From the NCBI GenBank assembly GCA_947579665.1, contig CANPUZ010000049.1:248001-312000 (forward strand): DNA of 64,000 nucleotides. Reading direction: 5' to 3'. The translations under genes and the position numbers were made by a program. This document shows, piece after piece, positions 21,850 to 32,279 of this stretch; position 1 is the stretch's first letter; every line of letters begins with the position of its first letter. The notes under the pieces were generated by a model. That model was not told the DNA's origin. It saw nothing but the letters and a program-made list of their open reading frames with translations, and ran no database searches. This stretch comes from Sympetrum striolatum (Eukaryota > Arthropoda > Insecta > Odonata > Libellulidae).

Positions 21850-22538
21850 ATCATCGCTACCGAATCTGAGATTGGCGTCTAAAGATAAAAGGATTGGTGA
21901 GTGATCGGATCATTAATTACTTCGACCTGAAGGTCATAGTAATAAATGGTGGCATAGGTGCTAAAAGTTGAAATAAAAACATCTAAAATGTCACCAACTC
22001 GAGCACTCCCGCTAAAATGGGTGGGGTCATCTGGGACACGAAGGGTAAAACCGGAGTCAATTATAAAATTATATTAAACTTTTCCAGAAGTATTATCTTT
22101 TCTGCACCCCCAATTGACGTTCTTAGCGTTTAGATCTCCTCCGATTAAAGTAAACGTCTTACTAAATTTCTCTCTTTATTTTTTAAAGTCAGATATCAAT
22201 AGTTTGTCCGGCGGAGGTTTATACACCGAAATAAAATTGATGGTAATCGTTCCAAAACCAATTTTGGCAGCAAATGCTTCGATATGTTTTAATTTAGGAA
22301 GATTAATTTTTGAAGAGTTAAATTTTTTATGTATTATTTCTGCGGTACCGCGAAAAGCTGTCTCTTCATCGCTTCTGTATACGTTACAATTGGGAATCAC
22401 TAAATCTTTTTCGGGGGTTAGACAGGTTTCGCAGATGAGCGCTACTTGAACCGAATTCCTTATTGAAAAAATTGCGAATTCGATCCTCTTGGGGCGAATC
22501 CCGTTGCCATTCATTTCATTCAAGGGCGTCTCATCCAT
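21850..22538 (-). pseudogene. Jockey ORF2, endonuclease domain
   Basis: ORF2 opens with MDETPLNEMNGNGIRPKRIE at 22538. The apurinic-type endonuclease keeps its LICETCL box (catalytic Glu), FGTITINFISVYKPP, then after a frameshift GGDLNAKNVNWGC at about 22105-22145 (Asp and Asn of the active site), and SDHSP at about 21895-21912 (catalytic Asp-His). The domain would nick target DNA to start reverse transcription. The catalytic boxes are recognisable but lie in more than one frame. Confidence 0.8.
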
Positions 22539-24543
22539 TATTCAAAAACGCATTTGTGGTCTCTATTACGTGTCCAAAGAATTTCGCCTCACTGGTATTT
22601 TCGTCCGCGAGTAACATCAGTAATTGCATTATGCAGTTTTTAATATTATTTTTCCAGCTGTTCCCTTCTTTTTGAGTCGGTAACGGTGCTTTTGGGACGA
22701 TTTTAGGGCTTCCTTCAAGACGACTGGGCAGACTTTCCCTCATCCTCCCAATTTCGACTTCTACGGGATCGGAGTTTTTAGTTCCGCCGGCCGCCGCCGC
22801 TGCATACGTTGGACTTATCCGCGGCGCCACAGGCGGGAAGTTCGCTTCTACAATTCGAAAATCATGTACATTATTCACTTTTAATTTCTAAGTTTCGCTT
22901 TTTCCGTGAGTAATTTCATTTTATTTTAAAGAGATTGATATACTGGACAGCCGCGGTCGCTAGCCGGATGTTTACCGTTGCAGTTTGCGCACATGGCCGG
23001 CTCTTTAGAAGATTTTGTGCAATCTTTTGTTAGGTGGCCTAGTACACATTTTACTCATTTGGCCGGCATATGGCGTGCTTTGTCGACATGTCCGTATTGT
23101 TGGCACCGGTGACATTGAGGGGGCCCGCTGGGGGGTTTAAAACATTCAATTCTAATTTTTAATCCACATATTACTCTTAGATTTAAAAATAATTCGATAT
23201 TTGGAATGTCGTCAAATTCTATTAAAAACAAAGCTATTGGTCGGAGGTTGAAGGACGTAATTTTCTCCACAAGGTTCTTCTTCGTCGGCAGCGTAGTTTT
23301 TAATTTTGTTAAGGTTTATTTTATGTTCTCAGAGGGATTCCTCAATGTCGGAAATAAAAATACTAAGCGGAAGGTCCCTAACGATGAAATTATGTTTTTT
23401 TTTTCTATGGCAAGTCTATAAGTAAAAACTTCAATCACGTCTTTAGTTAAAATCTCTTTCACCGAAAGGAGGTCTTTGATGGTACTACATTTTATTAATT
23501 TTTTTTCCTGCCATTTGCGCGACCGGCTGCATTTGGCATTCTGCACATAGCTTCTTAAATAATTGAACCCAATTATCTACATTACCCAAGTAAATTGGCG
23601 GAACTCGCTCTTTTTTAATACTATTTGTTGGAAATTCGTTAACTATATTATCAAGTCGCGGCCGCGATGCGCTAGGTGGGGACAAGGGCGAGAAAGAATT
23701 GCTGATAGCAACCGAGGATGCAGGCGGCGAAGACCCTGCCTTGCGCTTCCCCCCCTGAACGGTGGTCCAGTCGTTATTAATTTTATCTCTTTTGTCGTTG
23801 GCCCCGTCCGACCCCACCGGGCGCCAATCTCCATCACTGGACCTAGAATCGATTCTAACTTTCTTTCTTTGCTGCCACGCCCCCTTCATCTCTGAGGGAG
23901 AGGTTTGGGGTGCGTTTGAATGATTTTTGCTTGGGCCTCATTCGGGCAGCTGGTCGCCTCGGGGGGCGGCGGGGGCGGGCGGCAAACTTCAGCGCATCTG
24001 CGCTTTTTTGACTGGAAGGGGGGGAGGCCGCAGCGGTACCGGGTTCGCCGCCAGGTGATCCTCGGCTGCCGGCAAATAAATCACGCGACTTGACCCCATT
24101 TGAAAGCGACCCGACGCTAATATTAGTTTTCAAGGAAACCGAAGGGAGGGAAGGGTGGATTTAACTTCTGGCTCTTATGGCCCTTTCTATTTTTCCCATT
24201 ACTTTCATTTTGCGTGAATAGGTCTTTCGGGAATTCTTTCGGGCGAGTTCCGCTTGCTTTGTTTTGGGCCGCGCTCCATGGCAGGGGTGACGTCCTTGTT
24301 AAAAGAATTCACTTGGTTGTCTTTTTTTTCAGAACCGCGACAGGTGACAACAACACCGGCACGTGAGACCTCGGATCGCCGAGACAGGCGGGACACCGTT
24401 TCGCAATCGCGGCTGTCTCGATTGTTTGATGAATTAATTATTTCGCTTAGAAATTGGAAAGAACTTCTGGTGCGCGGCGACCGGCCGTCACTTCTAACTC
24501 TTTCCTCCTTTTGAATCGAGATTTGGTCTGTCGTTTCCGTCAT
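22531..24543 (-). pseudogene. Jockey ORF1 (gag-like RNA-binding protein)
   Basis: It starts MTETTDQISIQKEERVRSDG at 24543. A basic, Ser/Arg/Pro-rich N-terminal part follows (frames change near 24200 and 23870), then RVPPIYLGNVDNWVQLFKKL at about 23600, typical of Jockey ORF1. An RRM-like region follows, and near 23115-22950 the zinc knuckles: CHRCQQYGH with its last cysteine replaced by arginine, then CVLGHLTKDC and CANCNGKH. A TGA stops one frame between knuckles 1 and 2. The C-terminal part (22878-22531) is open to its TGA. The protein would package element RNA; here it is broken in at least four places. Confidence 0.8.
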
Positions 24544-25983
24544 TAGCTAATTCGGCCATATTCATTTTCAGTTTATTAAGAAATTGAGAGGATAGAATTA
24601 AAAATAACTGAAATTCAGGTTAAGTGAGGCAGACACTCATTTAAAAAAATACCAATCAGGCGCTGGTAAAACATTCGTTTAAAGAAGCAGTTATTACAGT
24701 TAAAAGAAACAGTTGACGAAAATAATTTAATTAAAATTCCGTGAGTTTGAAAACCCAGTTAAAATCAAATGTAGCAGCGGAGTCTTGCCACACAGTTAAG
24801 TTTAAATAACGTCAGGTGATTGAATTAAAGGTAAAATAGGTGAAAAAAAAACACAAATAAATTCAAATCTACGTAAAATTAAAAAAAAAACACTAGTTAA
24901 GCAGCGACAGAAATTAAAACACGGTTTAGAGGCACAGTAGAAACCACAAATACAATCAATAACTATATCCGAAATAAAAGATGGGAAGACAAAGTATAAA
25001 CAAGATAATTTCTACAATAAGGTCAGAAAATTCAATTAGAAATTTAAAATTCGCGAGAAACAAGTTATATTGGTCGAAGTTTAAGAAATAAATGATTAAA
25101 AAATAGGTAAAAATACGAAAGAAAGTCAAGAATTAAAATACACAATGAAGAACAAGAAACAATTTGACAAATGAGTTAGAAAAAGTAAAAATTTACAATT
25201 AAAATTTGAAATTCGCGGCAAAAAACGTGTTTAAAAGATCGCGATCGAAAAATTTAAAAGAAAATAAATAAATAATTTAATTGAAAGAATACTAGAAACA
25301 AGTTTAAAATATAATTAAAACCAAAATTTCAAATGGAATGCCTTAGGGACTCGGCAAAACCGACTATGGAGGGACGAGATAAGGCGCTAAATTGATTTAA
25401 ATTTTAATATTGCTAAAATAAACCTGGAATAAAAAAAGAGAGCTAAATAAGGCTTACCAACATACATACCATCCAACCTTACTTTGAGGAAGTCCTTGGG
25501 CTCTTGTGGGCGTACCTTTGGGAAGGGACAAATGTCCTCCTCGCTATCAACTATGCCGAAAACTAGAAAAGTACAACGCCCCGGTGCAGATCACTCTGCG
25601 AAATCATCGAAGATGTAATTCGACGGCGCATCGAAAGAAACGAAGATACGAAAAGAGAACAAATTACGCCGAAGGAGATACGATTAGCTGTAGCGGCGAA
25701 GAGGTCAACCCAACATAGAGAGAGAGAGATGAGGAAAAATTGTTCGGAATAGTTCTGTTCGATAATAATGCCAAATAACGGTCTCAGGAGTCTAAATTAA
25801 TCTGTAGGCTTGCCCTCCCGACGAACAAGCTCAATCCTCTGACCTCGAGATTCTCTCGATATAACTCCGTCGGTGTATGGAAGCCCTAGTCGATTCTTGT
25901 AATATCCGTACAAGAACGCTACGATGTAGACGAGCTACGGCGTAGCTGACTTCAGGGTGCAAACACAACGCCATCTGTGAAAC
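24544..25983. other. AT-rich leader-like stretch, then a GC-richer segment
   Basis: 24544-25440 is upstream of Jockey ORF1 and could include its 5' untranslated region, but no boundary is visible. 25460-25720 is richer in G+C with a 70-codon plus frame that has no recognisable features and is probably chance. A GA run (AGAGAGAGAGA) sits at about 25718-25728. Confidence 0.35.
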
Positions 25984-25989
25984 TTATGC

Positions 25990-26161
25990 AAAAAGAATCC
26001 CTCCCACCCCCACCTTATGGAGAGTCGCCCGGTTGCTCCTGACAACTACTTCCCAGTATCGCTCTTTTGTTTTCTCACGAAAATCATAGAAGTTTATAAC
26101 CGGGATAACAATATCAGTTATTTTCTCCTCGAAATCGGTAGTGTAGGGATCGTCTGAAGAA
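25990..26161 (-). CDS. Weak candidate exon
   Basis: The minus strand has an open frame, DDPYTTDFEEKITDIVIPVI and onward to RSNRATLHK, with balanced codon use. It lies between an acceptor-like TGTTCTTCAG (about 26162) and a donor-like AAG|GTGGGG. I do not recognise it. Support is composition and splice-like borders only. Confidence 0.2.
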
Positions 26162-26179
26162 CATCGAGTGGTCGATGTA

Positions 26180-26270
26180 TCGATATTTATAAAAGTACTC
26201 ACCACTCACTCATCGAAAAAAAACATCGATGTATCGAGTGTTTTTCTTTTATCATCATCATAATTAAACT
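26180..26270. repeat. Short inverted ATCGATGTATCGA motifs
   Basis: CATCGAGTGGTCGATGTATC and CATCGATGTATCGAGTG lie within 80 bp and are partly inverted copies. A further ATCGATGTAT occurs at about 26693. Confidence 0.5.
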
Positions 26271-26316
26271 GCCATTCTAGTACACCTTAGGAATCTTTTC
26301 GCCTTATCGATCCGAA

Positions 26317-26940
26317 TTAAGAGAAGATATACTGTTTCGCGGGGAATGTAACCCAAAATACATCGAAAACAAGAAAATGACCACATAAATTTCAATATTT
26401 AACCATGTTTTTATTAAAAATCGAGAGAAAGTATGCAAATTATATAGATATAGATATATATATTTTCACTTTAAATGCGAAGCAGTAAAACCAAAAAACG
26501 TCGAAGATCCGAAAACAATCGAAAATAATTCGTTTTCTGTGGCCATTCTTGCTTAAAAACCGAGAAAACATAATCAAATTAAGAGTGGTTTAAATGCTTT
26601 TGTCGCAACCTATCTAAATCACTATATCGATATTTGAGAATACTATGGTAAAGAAGGATGTTTTTCCGAATGTTTTCGGGTTATCGATGTATTTTTGAGA
26701 TTTCTACTCCGCATAAGCTTTAAAATGAGTCAAAACTTGTGTATTTAATCTCATTTTTTAGCAAGTTACGGCCAAAGAAACTGTATAGGATATATAAAAA
26801 ATCTATGTAGTCAAAAATTGTATATTTTATCTCGATTTCTATTAAAACGTGGTCAGAAACTAAAATATTTTTAATAATTTTCTGGTTTTCGATATTTCTT
26901 GGGTTACCTTCCCCGCGAAACTGTATACCTTCTCCCAACT
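26317..26940. mobile_element. Foldback element with ~130-bp inverted arms
   Basis: The left arm (26317-26450, with GATATACTGTTTCGCGGGGA, GTAACCCAA, ATCGAGA) and the right arm (about 26810-26940, reverse complement with the same blocks) are imperfect inverted repeats around a ~360-bp centre without coding capacity. It looks like a non-autonomous DNA transposon (MITE or foldback type). The ends cannot be fixed exactly and no target duplication is clear. Confidence 0.6.
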
Positions 26941-27059
26941 AACATTGTAAGACGAAAACATTTCCAAGGAAAAAATTCTTTATTTCAAACCACATATTCT
27001 AGAAAAATATAGACTCAATAGTAATATTACGAGATTCCGCCGAAGATAAACGAAGACAA

Positions 27060-27360
27060 ACCCACAGAGTTTCCACTTTCTATATATACAAGACATCTAA
27101 CTTCCCTCATCGGTAAAGTGGAACTCTCTACCCTTCCTGACTGTAATCACGTACCTACAATTGCTCGTTACCTTCTTACAGAACATTTCTCGTTATCCAT
27201 GTAATATATCGTCCTCTTTAATCATCAGATTTATGGGCCTCGAGTATTTTTACGGGATAACACACCGGATTCAACAATGGGATCGGTCGTCAGGGGGATG
27301 AGTTGTGTACAACCTCCAATTTGAAATTGAGATCGAACCAAGGACTATCAGCGAGAAAGT
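27060..27360 (-). repeat. Family A (Helitron-like) copy
   Basis: Read on the minus strand: CCTCGGTTCGATCTC-type block, GTACACAACTCATCCCCCTG, ACGACCGATCCCATTGTTGA, then GTGTGTTATCCCGTAAAAAT, ATTACATGGATAACGAGAAA, and finally GAAGTTAGATGTCTTGTATA and the start of a new unit. It is colinear with 37480-37720. Confidence 0.7.
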
Positions 27361-27364
27361 ATAA

Positions 27365-27480
27365 GTCGTACAAATAATATATTTATGATCTCTATCTAAA
27401 TTTTCAAATTCCCGTCATATCGGGAAATGATTTAAAAAATCGTCGCAATGCATTTTAAAGGGGAGTGTATTTGCCCTGAC
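27365..27480 (-). repeat. Family B fragment
   Basis: It contains ATTTATGATCTCTATCTAAA and CGTCGCAATGCATTTTAAAG, shared with 47270-47380 and 53573-53690. It abuts the family A copy above. Confidence 0.6.
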
Positions 27481-28214
27481 CTAGCGTCGAGCCGAGGATA
27501 TCGACCTATCGTCGAACGAGATCTTCGAAGATTTCTTTGCGGTTTTCGTTGGATATGCAAGGCACTGCATCTCACGAATTCCAACTCTCTACTTTTCCGG
27601 GAAGTGCCACGAAAAAATTTTCGAATATCCCGCAATGTATCTTTATGTTGAAAATCGTGATTGTGGGCACGCTACGATAAATAAGTGATAGTTATTAATG
27701 TAATACAAATAAAATGAGTCAGGGTACGGGATGGGATGTTTTCAGAAGATAGAATATTAATAGAAAGCATGAATTAAATATATACAATTAGAGAAATTAC
27801 GTACTCAGATGATGCAAACTATATAATGCGACCCCTGTTATATATTCTGAAACTGCCAGAAGGATTAGGGAAATAGATGCTAGAACGAATCGTTTTAAAA
27901 ATTAATACTTTTACTCGTACGATACGCAAAAGCAGTCGATTAAGAAATTAGAGCCAAGGTCACCACTTTCAACAATCCGAAAGGCAGATGGAAAGGTCTT
28001 TAAAAAGGCATAGATATAGACAAATTTTGTATCAATGGAAGAATTTGACAGACAAAAACATAATATTTGTTTTCATCAATGTACGATTATAAAACACAAT
28101 TTATGACATTGTAATTGTAAAATTAATTAGCGTTATTTTTTTCGGTGCGGTTGTTGCAACCGATGCATGTAAAAATGTTACCAGACATTGAACAAGCTGT
28201 TAGGAAAACATTAA
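27481..28214. other. No supported feature
   Basis: 67-codon open frames on both strands at 27432-27651 are mutual shadows with no recognisable product. The rest is AT-rich. Confidence 0.4.
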
Positions 28215-28320
28215 AATCTTTGGTATTGATACGGCAAATAGTTTTCACATCAGAGCGCCCGCAATCACACATACGACGTTCCGAAAATGGCAAAAATTGC
28301 GTCCAATTAACTTAAAATCT
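28215..28320 (+). repeat. Family D fragment
   Basis: TTTGGTATTGATACGGCAAA, TAGTTTTCACATCAGAGCGC and CCGCAATCACACA match 20369-20430 of the repeat inserted in the Jockey element. The CA tract is lost. Confidence 0.7.
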
Positions 28321-28834
28321 CATAAACGGAATTCGATGAAATTAAGTTGCTACCAAGTAAAATGCAAATCTTTTAATCTCTGTCTTCATAAGTGTTGGTG
28401 TCTCATTTTCGCAAATTTTTAACTTCTCGGCTCGGGAGGCATTCGTAAATATAATCCGATTCTGAAAAAAAAGTTGCATGTCGTATTTTCATATCATTAC
28501 AGAACATTCACGCAAAGCGCAAATTGGATTTAAAAAATACTGTTTTACGGCCCACCTTAGAAGTGTACAAGAGAAAATGAAATGTAAAAGAATATTCCCG
28601 AATATGATTGAGTAGAGAAATTTACCAATCTCCATAAAAACATTGAAGCATTAGTTTCGTCATCACGCCGCGCTAATGACCATAGTACGTGGCATCCTTC
28701 AATGGGCACGGCCACGTATCGAAGTATCATACAATCCAAATCGATATAATAACCGGCAGAGTTACCTGCTAAATATTTGAAAGGAAAATCAATTTTTTCT
28801 TTCTTTCCTTTATTTTACTTTCCTTTCTTTCCAG

Positions 28835-28955
28835 ACTGTGTATCTCACTTCACTCCGAAGTTTCCGACAGCACCTTTGAGGCTGTGAGCACTCCCATAGG
28901 GAGGAGTAAAGAGGGGCATGAAATTAGGGTCTTTATAGGGACGCAAGTCTCATAA
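28835..28955 (+). CDS. Candidate terminal coding exon
   Basis: A long pyrimidine tract ends in CTTTCTTTCCAG at 28834, a strong acceptor. The frame after it reads LCISLHSEVSDSTFEAVSTP, then IGRSKEGHEIRVFIGTQVS and a TAA at 28953-28955. The codon mix is less AT-biased than its flanks. An alternative is an internal exon ending at GGAGGA|GTAAAG near 28905. I do not recognise the product. Confidence 0.35.
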
Positions 28956-28959
28956 TGAT

Positions 28960-30412
28960 TTCCTTAAAGTTGTTAATGAGTCGCGCCTAAATTCATATTG
29001 CTGTGATATTTCTTAAGAGATCCTTATCGAAAGAAATTCGCAAAAGTGGCTCCACGATTCAATGCGTTTAAGAGCCATCTCGCGTTATTTTTCTAATACC
29101 TATTCTAGTTTAAGTTCTTCCGCCAATCTACGTCACCATAGACGTCACAATGCGCGAATGTGAAATTTAAAAGCGTTTGCAAGAAGCGACTACAGATGGC
29201 TGTGTCTGTCCTTTCTTCGCCTCATCTTTACGCTGCTATGGATCCGTTAGGAATTTCGAAGATGATGTCACAGCAATACGTATGTTCGACGCCATTTGTA
29301 ACTATTTCTGACATATTCCAGTAGAAGTTTAGTTCACCCCGTATTAATGCCGTTCCTTCACTCTCAGCATCACTTTCCCTGATCTGTGTTTTCACTGCCT
29401 CTCTCCCGATCCCGCAAACTTTAGAGTTATGTCTCGTGTTGCGATAATCGCTAAAATTTGCTTAAAAATCGGGCATAAACAAATATTTTAAGACTCATTT
29501 TGATGCTTTTGAAAAGATCCAACCGTTTAACGAATAAATTTTAACATTCAGGTGGCTAATAAAATATATTTCCATTTTGCTCTTATATTTTGCTATTTCT
29601 AAGTGAAATTTAAAGTCAATACTTTTTTCATTAATTAAAAATAAATTAGGGGTGTTCCATATTTAGACCTCATTTTTAAAATGCGACTTTTTGCATTTTT
29701 TTTAAATAAAAGCATTCTTTTAAGAATTTTTTTTTAATTCGGAAACTCTCCCCTTTGACAATCAACGGGCTCTTCTACTAGTATTAAAATAAAAAACAAG
29801 TAGATGATGGCAAATAAATGTAACTTTTAAAAGATATGGTGTAAATGCCATCATATGATCTTAGTAAATGATCAACAGTGATTATAATACACCTATGTTA
29901 TTTCAAATAATGATAAAAAGCGGAAGGTAAAAATATTTAATTAACGATAAAAAATTCTCTTTGTAACGTTAATCGAAGATATGGCAATTCATTTAAATAG
30001 CATGAGCTACAAAAGGGAATTTGAGAAACGTTTAAGGGGCTAATTTTTGCTATAAATTTTCCAAGAGCTGTTTTATCCAATCTCTGATAAATAAGTGGAT
30101 GTTTCAATGGAACCAATCTAGTGAAATCAACACAACAACAAGCGTGTATGTTTGACCATTGAAACAAACATTCAGTCCGAGATTTAATGGCGATTATTGA
30201 GAGTGAAATGTTGGCCAATTGAGAGTGCGGCCAAAATTATTAAAATGAGAAATTTGGAAAAATATCAAATCCATGAAATAATGAAATTGCGGGAATATTA
30301 CTAATGCTCTTTTTGATATAATGTAAATCGTGAACACCCACGTCAAGTGTAATGTGCTCAATGAGAAGGAAGTTCTTGAATGAGATGAGAATAGGAATAT
30401 TTGCGTACTCAC
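28960..30412. other. Mostly unassigned; Helitron-like 3' end at about 29740-29795
   Basis: Near 29745-29785 the sequence CAATCAACGGGCTCTTCTAC followed by TAGT matches the 3' end of the family A element at 38242 (CAACGGGCGCTTCAGCTAGT). The rest has no supported coding sequence; long frames at 29937-30218 start with TTG and look random. Confidence 0.4.
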
Positions 30413-30452
30413 CGTTGATGTGCCATTTAGAAGTTAAGACTGCTTCAATATC
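30413..30452 (-). CDS. Candidate 40-nt micro-exon
   Basis: On the minus strand a very good acceptor (TTTTTATTTCTTGCAG) precedes 40 bases encoding DIEAVLTSKWHIN. These end at a consensus donor, ACG|GTGAGT. Both splice sites are close to consensus and the peptide reads like real protein. The gene it belongs to is not visible in the window. Confidence 0.45.
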
Positions 30453-30649
30453 CTGCAAGAAATAAAAACGGAATAAATATATATTTATTTAACGAACCAA
30501 AATAACAATTTCCAAGTGTAATTTTTCAAACATTAGATTGTATAGAACACCAATGGATCTTGGGAAGATCTCGAGATTCGTTCTCGAACAAAAGAAAGGA
30601 TTAGATTGTGTCTAATTTTCCCCTAAAAAGGCACAAAGATTGAACTGTC

Positions 30650-31370
30650 TTTGGGATGCAATAGAAATGGCGGGAGCGAAACTTTTCAACTGGACCGCCC
30701 AATTCAAATTCACGTTCCAAATTACGTACTTGGAAAACACCTGGAAAACGAAAAGATATCCTCCATTGAAAAATCTGGCCCGAGCACATGGACGAAGACA
30801 GCATTGGAGACGAACTTAGACGACCTTTCTTCAAAATGGTCATCCTCTGAGGGAAGTAAACGTGGCCCTTAAAAGGGCCGTTCAGGGAAAGAGTAAAGAA
30901 CCAAAAGGAGAAGAAGAAAAACCCAAGGCTAAGGCCTGCATTCCCTATGCTGTATGTAGAACAATATCGAGGAAATCACAACATACGGACCATCCATAAG
31001 CTGCCAATTAAACTGGGGACTCAACTGTCGAGGGTAAAAGACCGGATGGAGCTCAAAACACCTGGATATAAAGTATAGAGCAGATTATATTGGAGAGACT
31101 GGCAGGACAATTGTAACACGGATCAAAGAACATTCACGTCATATCCGACTCAAGCAACCCGAGAAATCTGCCATGGCGGAGCACTGCTTGGACACGAGAT
31201 TACACTTGAAGACACAAAAGTCTTATGTAAGGCACCACGATTCTGGGACTACATCATCAAAGAGTCAAATACAACTAGAAAAGAACAACAGAAGTAGAGA
31301 TGGCGGCTACAACCTCAACAAGACATGGCAACCGATCCTTCTGAAAATCTCCGAGAATCCATAGCCCTCC
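30650..31370 (+). pseudogene. Penelope-like element C-terminal fragment with GIY-YIG endonuclease
   Basis: In broken frames the plus strand encodes ETFQLDRPIQIHVPNYVLGK (about 30660-30735). Near 30930 it gives KACIPYAV, LSRVKDRMELKTPG, then DYIGETGRTIVTRIKEHSRH (from 31083). That segment contains the YIG box and the conserved arginine helix. RDGGYNLNKTWQPIL closes it near 31340. The tail NxxRDGGYNLxKxWxP is a hallmark of PLE endonucleases. The frame shifts at least three times; the GIY strand and the reverse transcriptase are missing. This is a third PLE lineage in the window, closer to classic Penelope. Confidence 0.8.
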
Positions 31371-31374
31371 CGGT

Positions 31375-31680
31375 CAATCAGAACCCCGCTTCCCCATATA
31401 AGCCCGGCCATTTCCTTTATCACACCTTCATTCGATTCAATAGGCACCCAAATTCAGTCAGGAAATTAAGCAATCAACCTCCACTCAGATTACGGCCGCG
31501 TAATATTTACATATATACGTCGCAATTGTCCGGTGGCGACGGCCTTACACTCAAATACATGAATACACAATATATAACACGCAATATATACAGAACACAC
31601 TTTTACGACAATCCCATATCAATCAATAAAACATCGTCAAGAGCGTTTTTCACTGAAACTCTTCCTTATCTTCGCCTTAG
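31375..31680. other. No supported feature
   Basis: A plus frame continues open to 31726, but its sequence has no similarity I can recognise. Confidence 0.4.
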
Positions 31681-31689
31681 AGTAGTGAA

Positions 31690-32265
31690 CACTAGAAGGG
31701 AATGGTTCAATAAAATCTACAGGTAGGGCATTCCATTGCTCAATAGAGCGATTAAAAAACGAATATTTGCCTACGTTTGTCCTCTGAGGCATAGGGTCGA
31801 TCTGAAACCTATGATCCTTTCTGCCGAATTAGGATGGCTTTTTTAGCCTGCCGCTAATACCAGCCCACGCTGACTTTCCACTATATGCTTTATACAAGCT
31901 TCCTAATCTACTGATAATTCTTCTCCCTTCAAGAGACTCCCACCCCAATTCCTCTATCATTTTAGAAACGATTGAAGTCCTTTCAAAAATCCTAAGGACA
32001 TAACGCGCTGCCCTTCTCAGCACCATTTAAATTTATTTAATGAGTCCCGACTGATGCGGATCCCATTCTGTAGCACCGTACTCTAAAATGGGCCTAACTA
32101 AAGATTTATATGCTATTTCTTTGGAATTCGGGCTACCTTCTCCTAAAACTCTCATAAGAAAATGCAACGCTCTATATGCTTTGTTCACTGTGCTACTGGT
32201 GTGCGGCCCCCATTGCAAATCTTTTGTGAAAATTACCCCTAAATATTTGCAGTCGTTGCTTTCCT
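31690..32265 (-). pseudogene. CR1-like LINE, C-terminal end of ORF2
   Basis: On the minus strand KYLGVIFTKDLQWGPHTSST starts at about 32262, followed by SLVRPILEYGATEWDPHQSG, a stop at 32035, then MVLRRAARYVLRI, LGWESLEGRRIISRLGSLYK, and near 31740 the NRSIEQWNALP tail. The series DLQW-H, LVRP-LEY-WDPH, RRAAR and LGWESL-RR is typical of the region after the reverse transcriptase in CR1/Jockey-type LINEs. The reverse transcriptase itself is absent; a plus-strand LINE begins immediately at about 32280. Confidence 0.8.
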
Positions 32266-32279
32266 AAGTCATTAATAAC

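Larger units (their letters stand above)
19150..24543 (-). mobile_element. Jockey-clade non-LTR retrotransposon, near full length but decayed
   Basis: On the minus strand the order is ORF1 (24543-22531), ORF2 with endonuclease (22538 to about 21850), linker, reverse transcriptase (about 21310 to 19730, interrupted), and C-terminal region (to 19184). There is no RNase H, as expected for the Jockey clade. ORF1 and ORF2 overlap by 8 bases (ATGGATGA at 22538-22531). Without the 19866-20605 insertion the coding part is about 4.6 kb. It has several frameshifts and stops and cannot be active. No poly(A) or target duplication was found at the 3' end near 19150. Confidence 0.85.
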
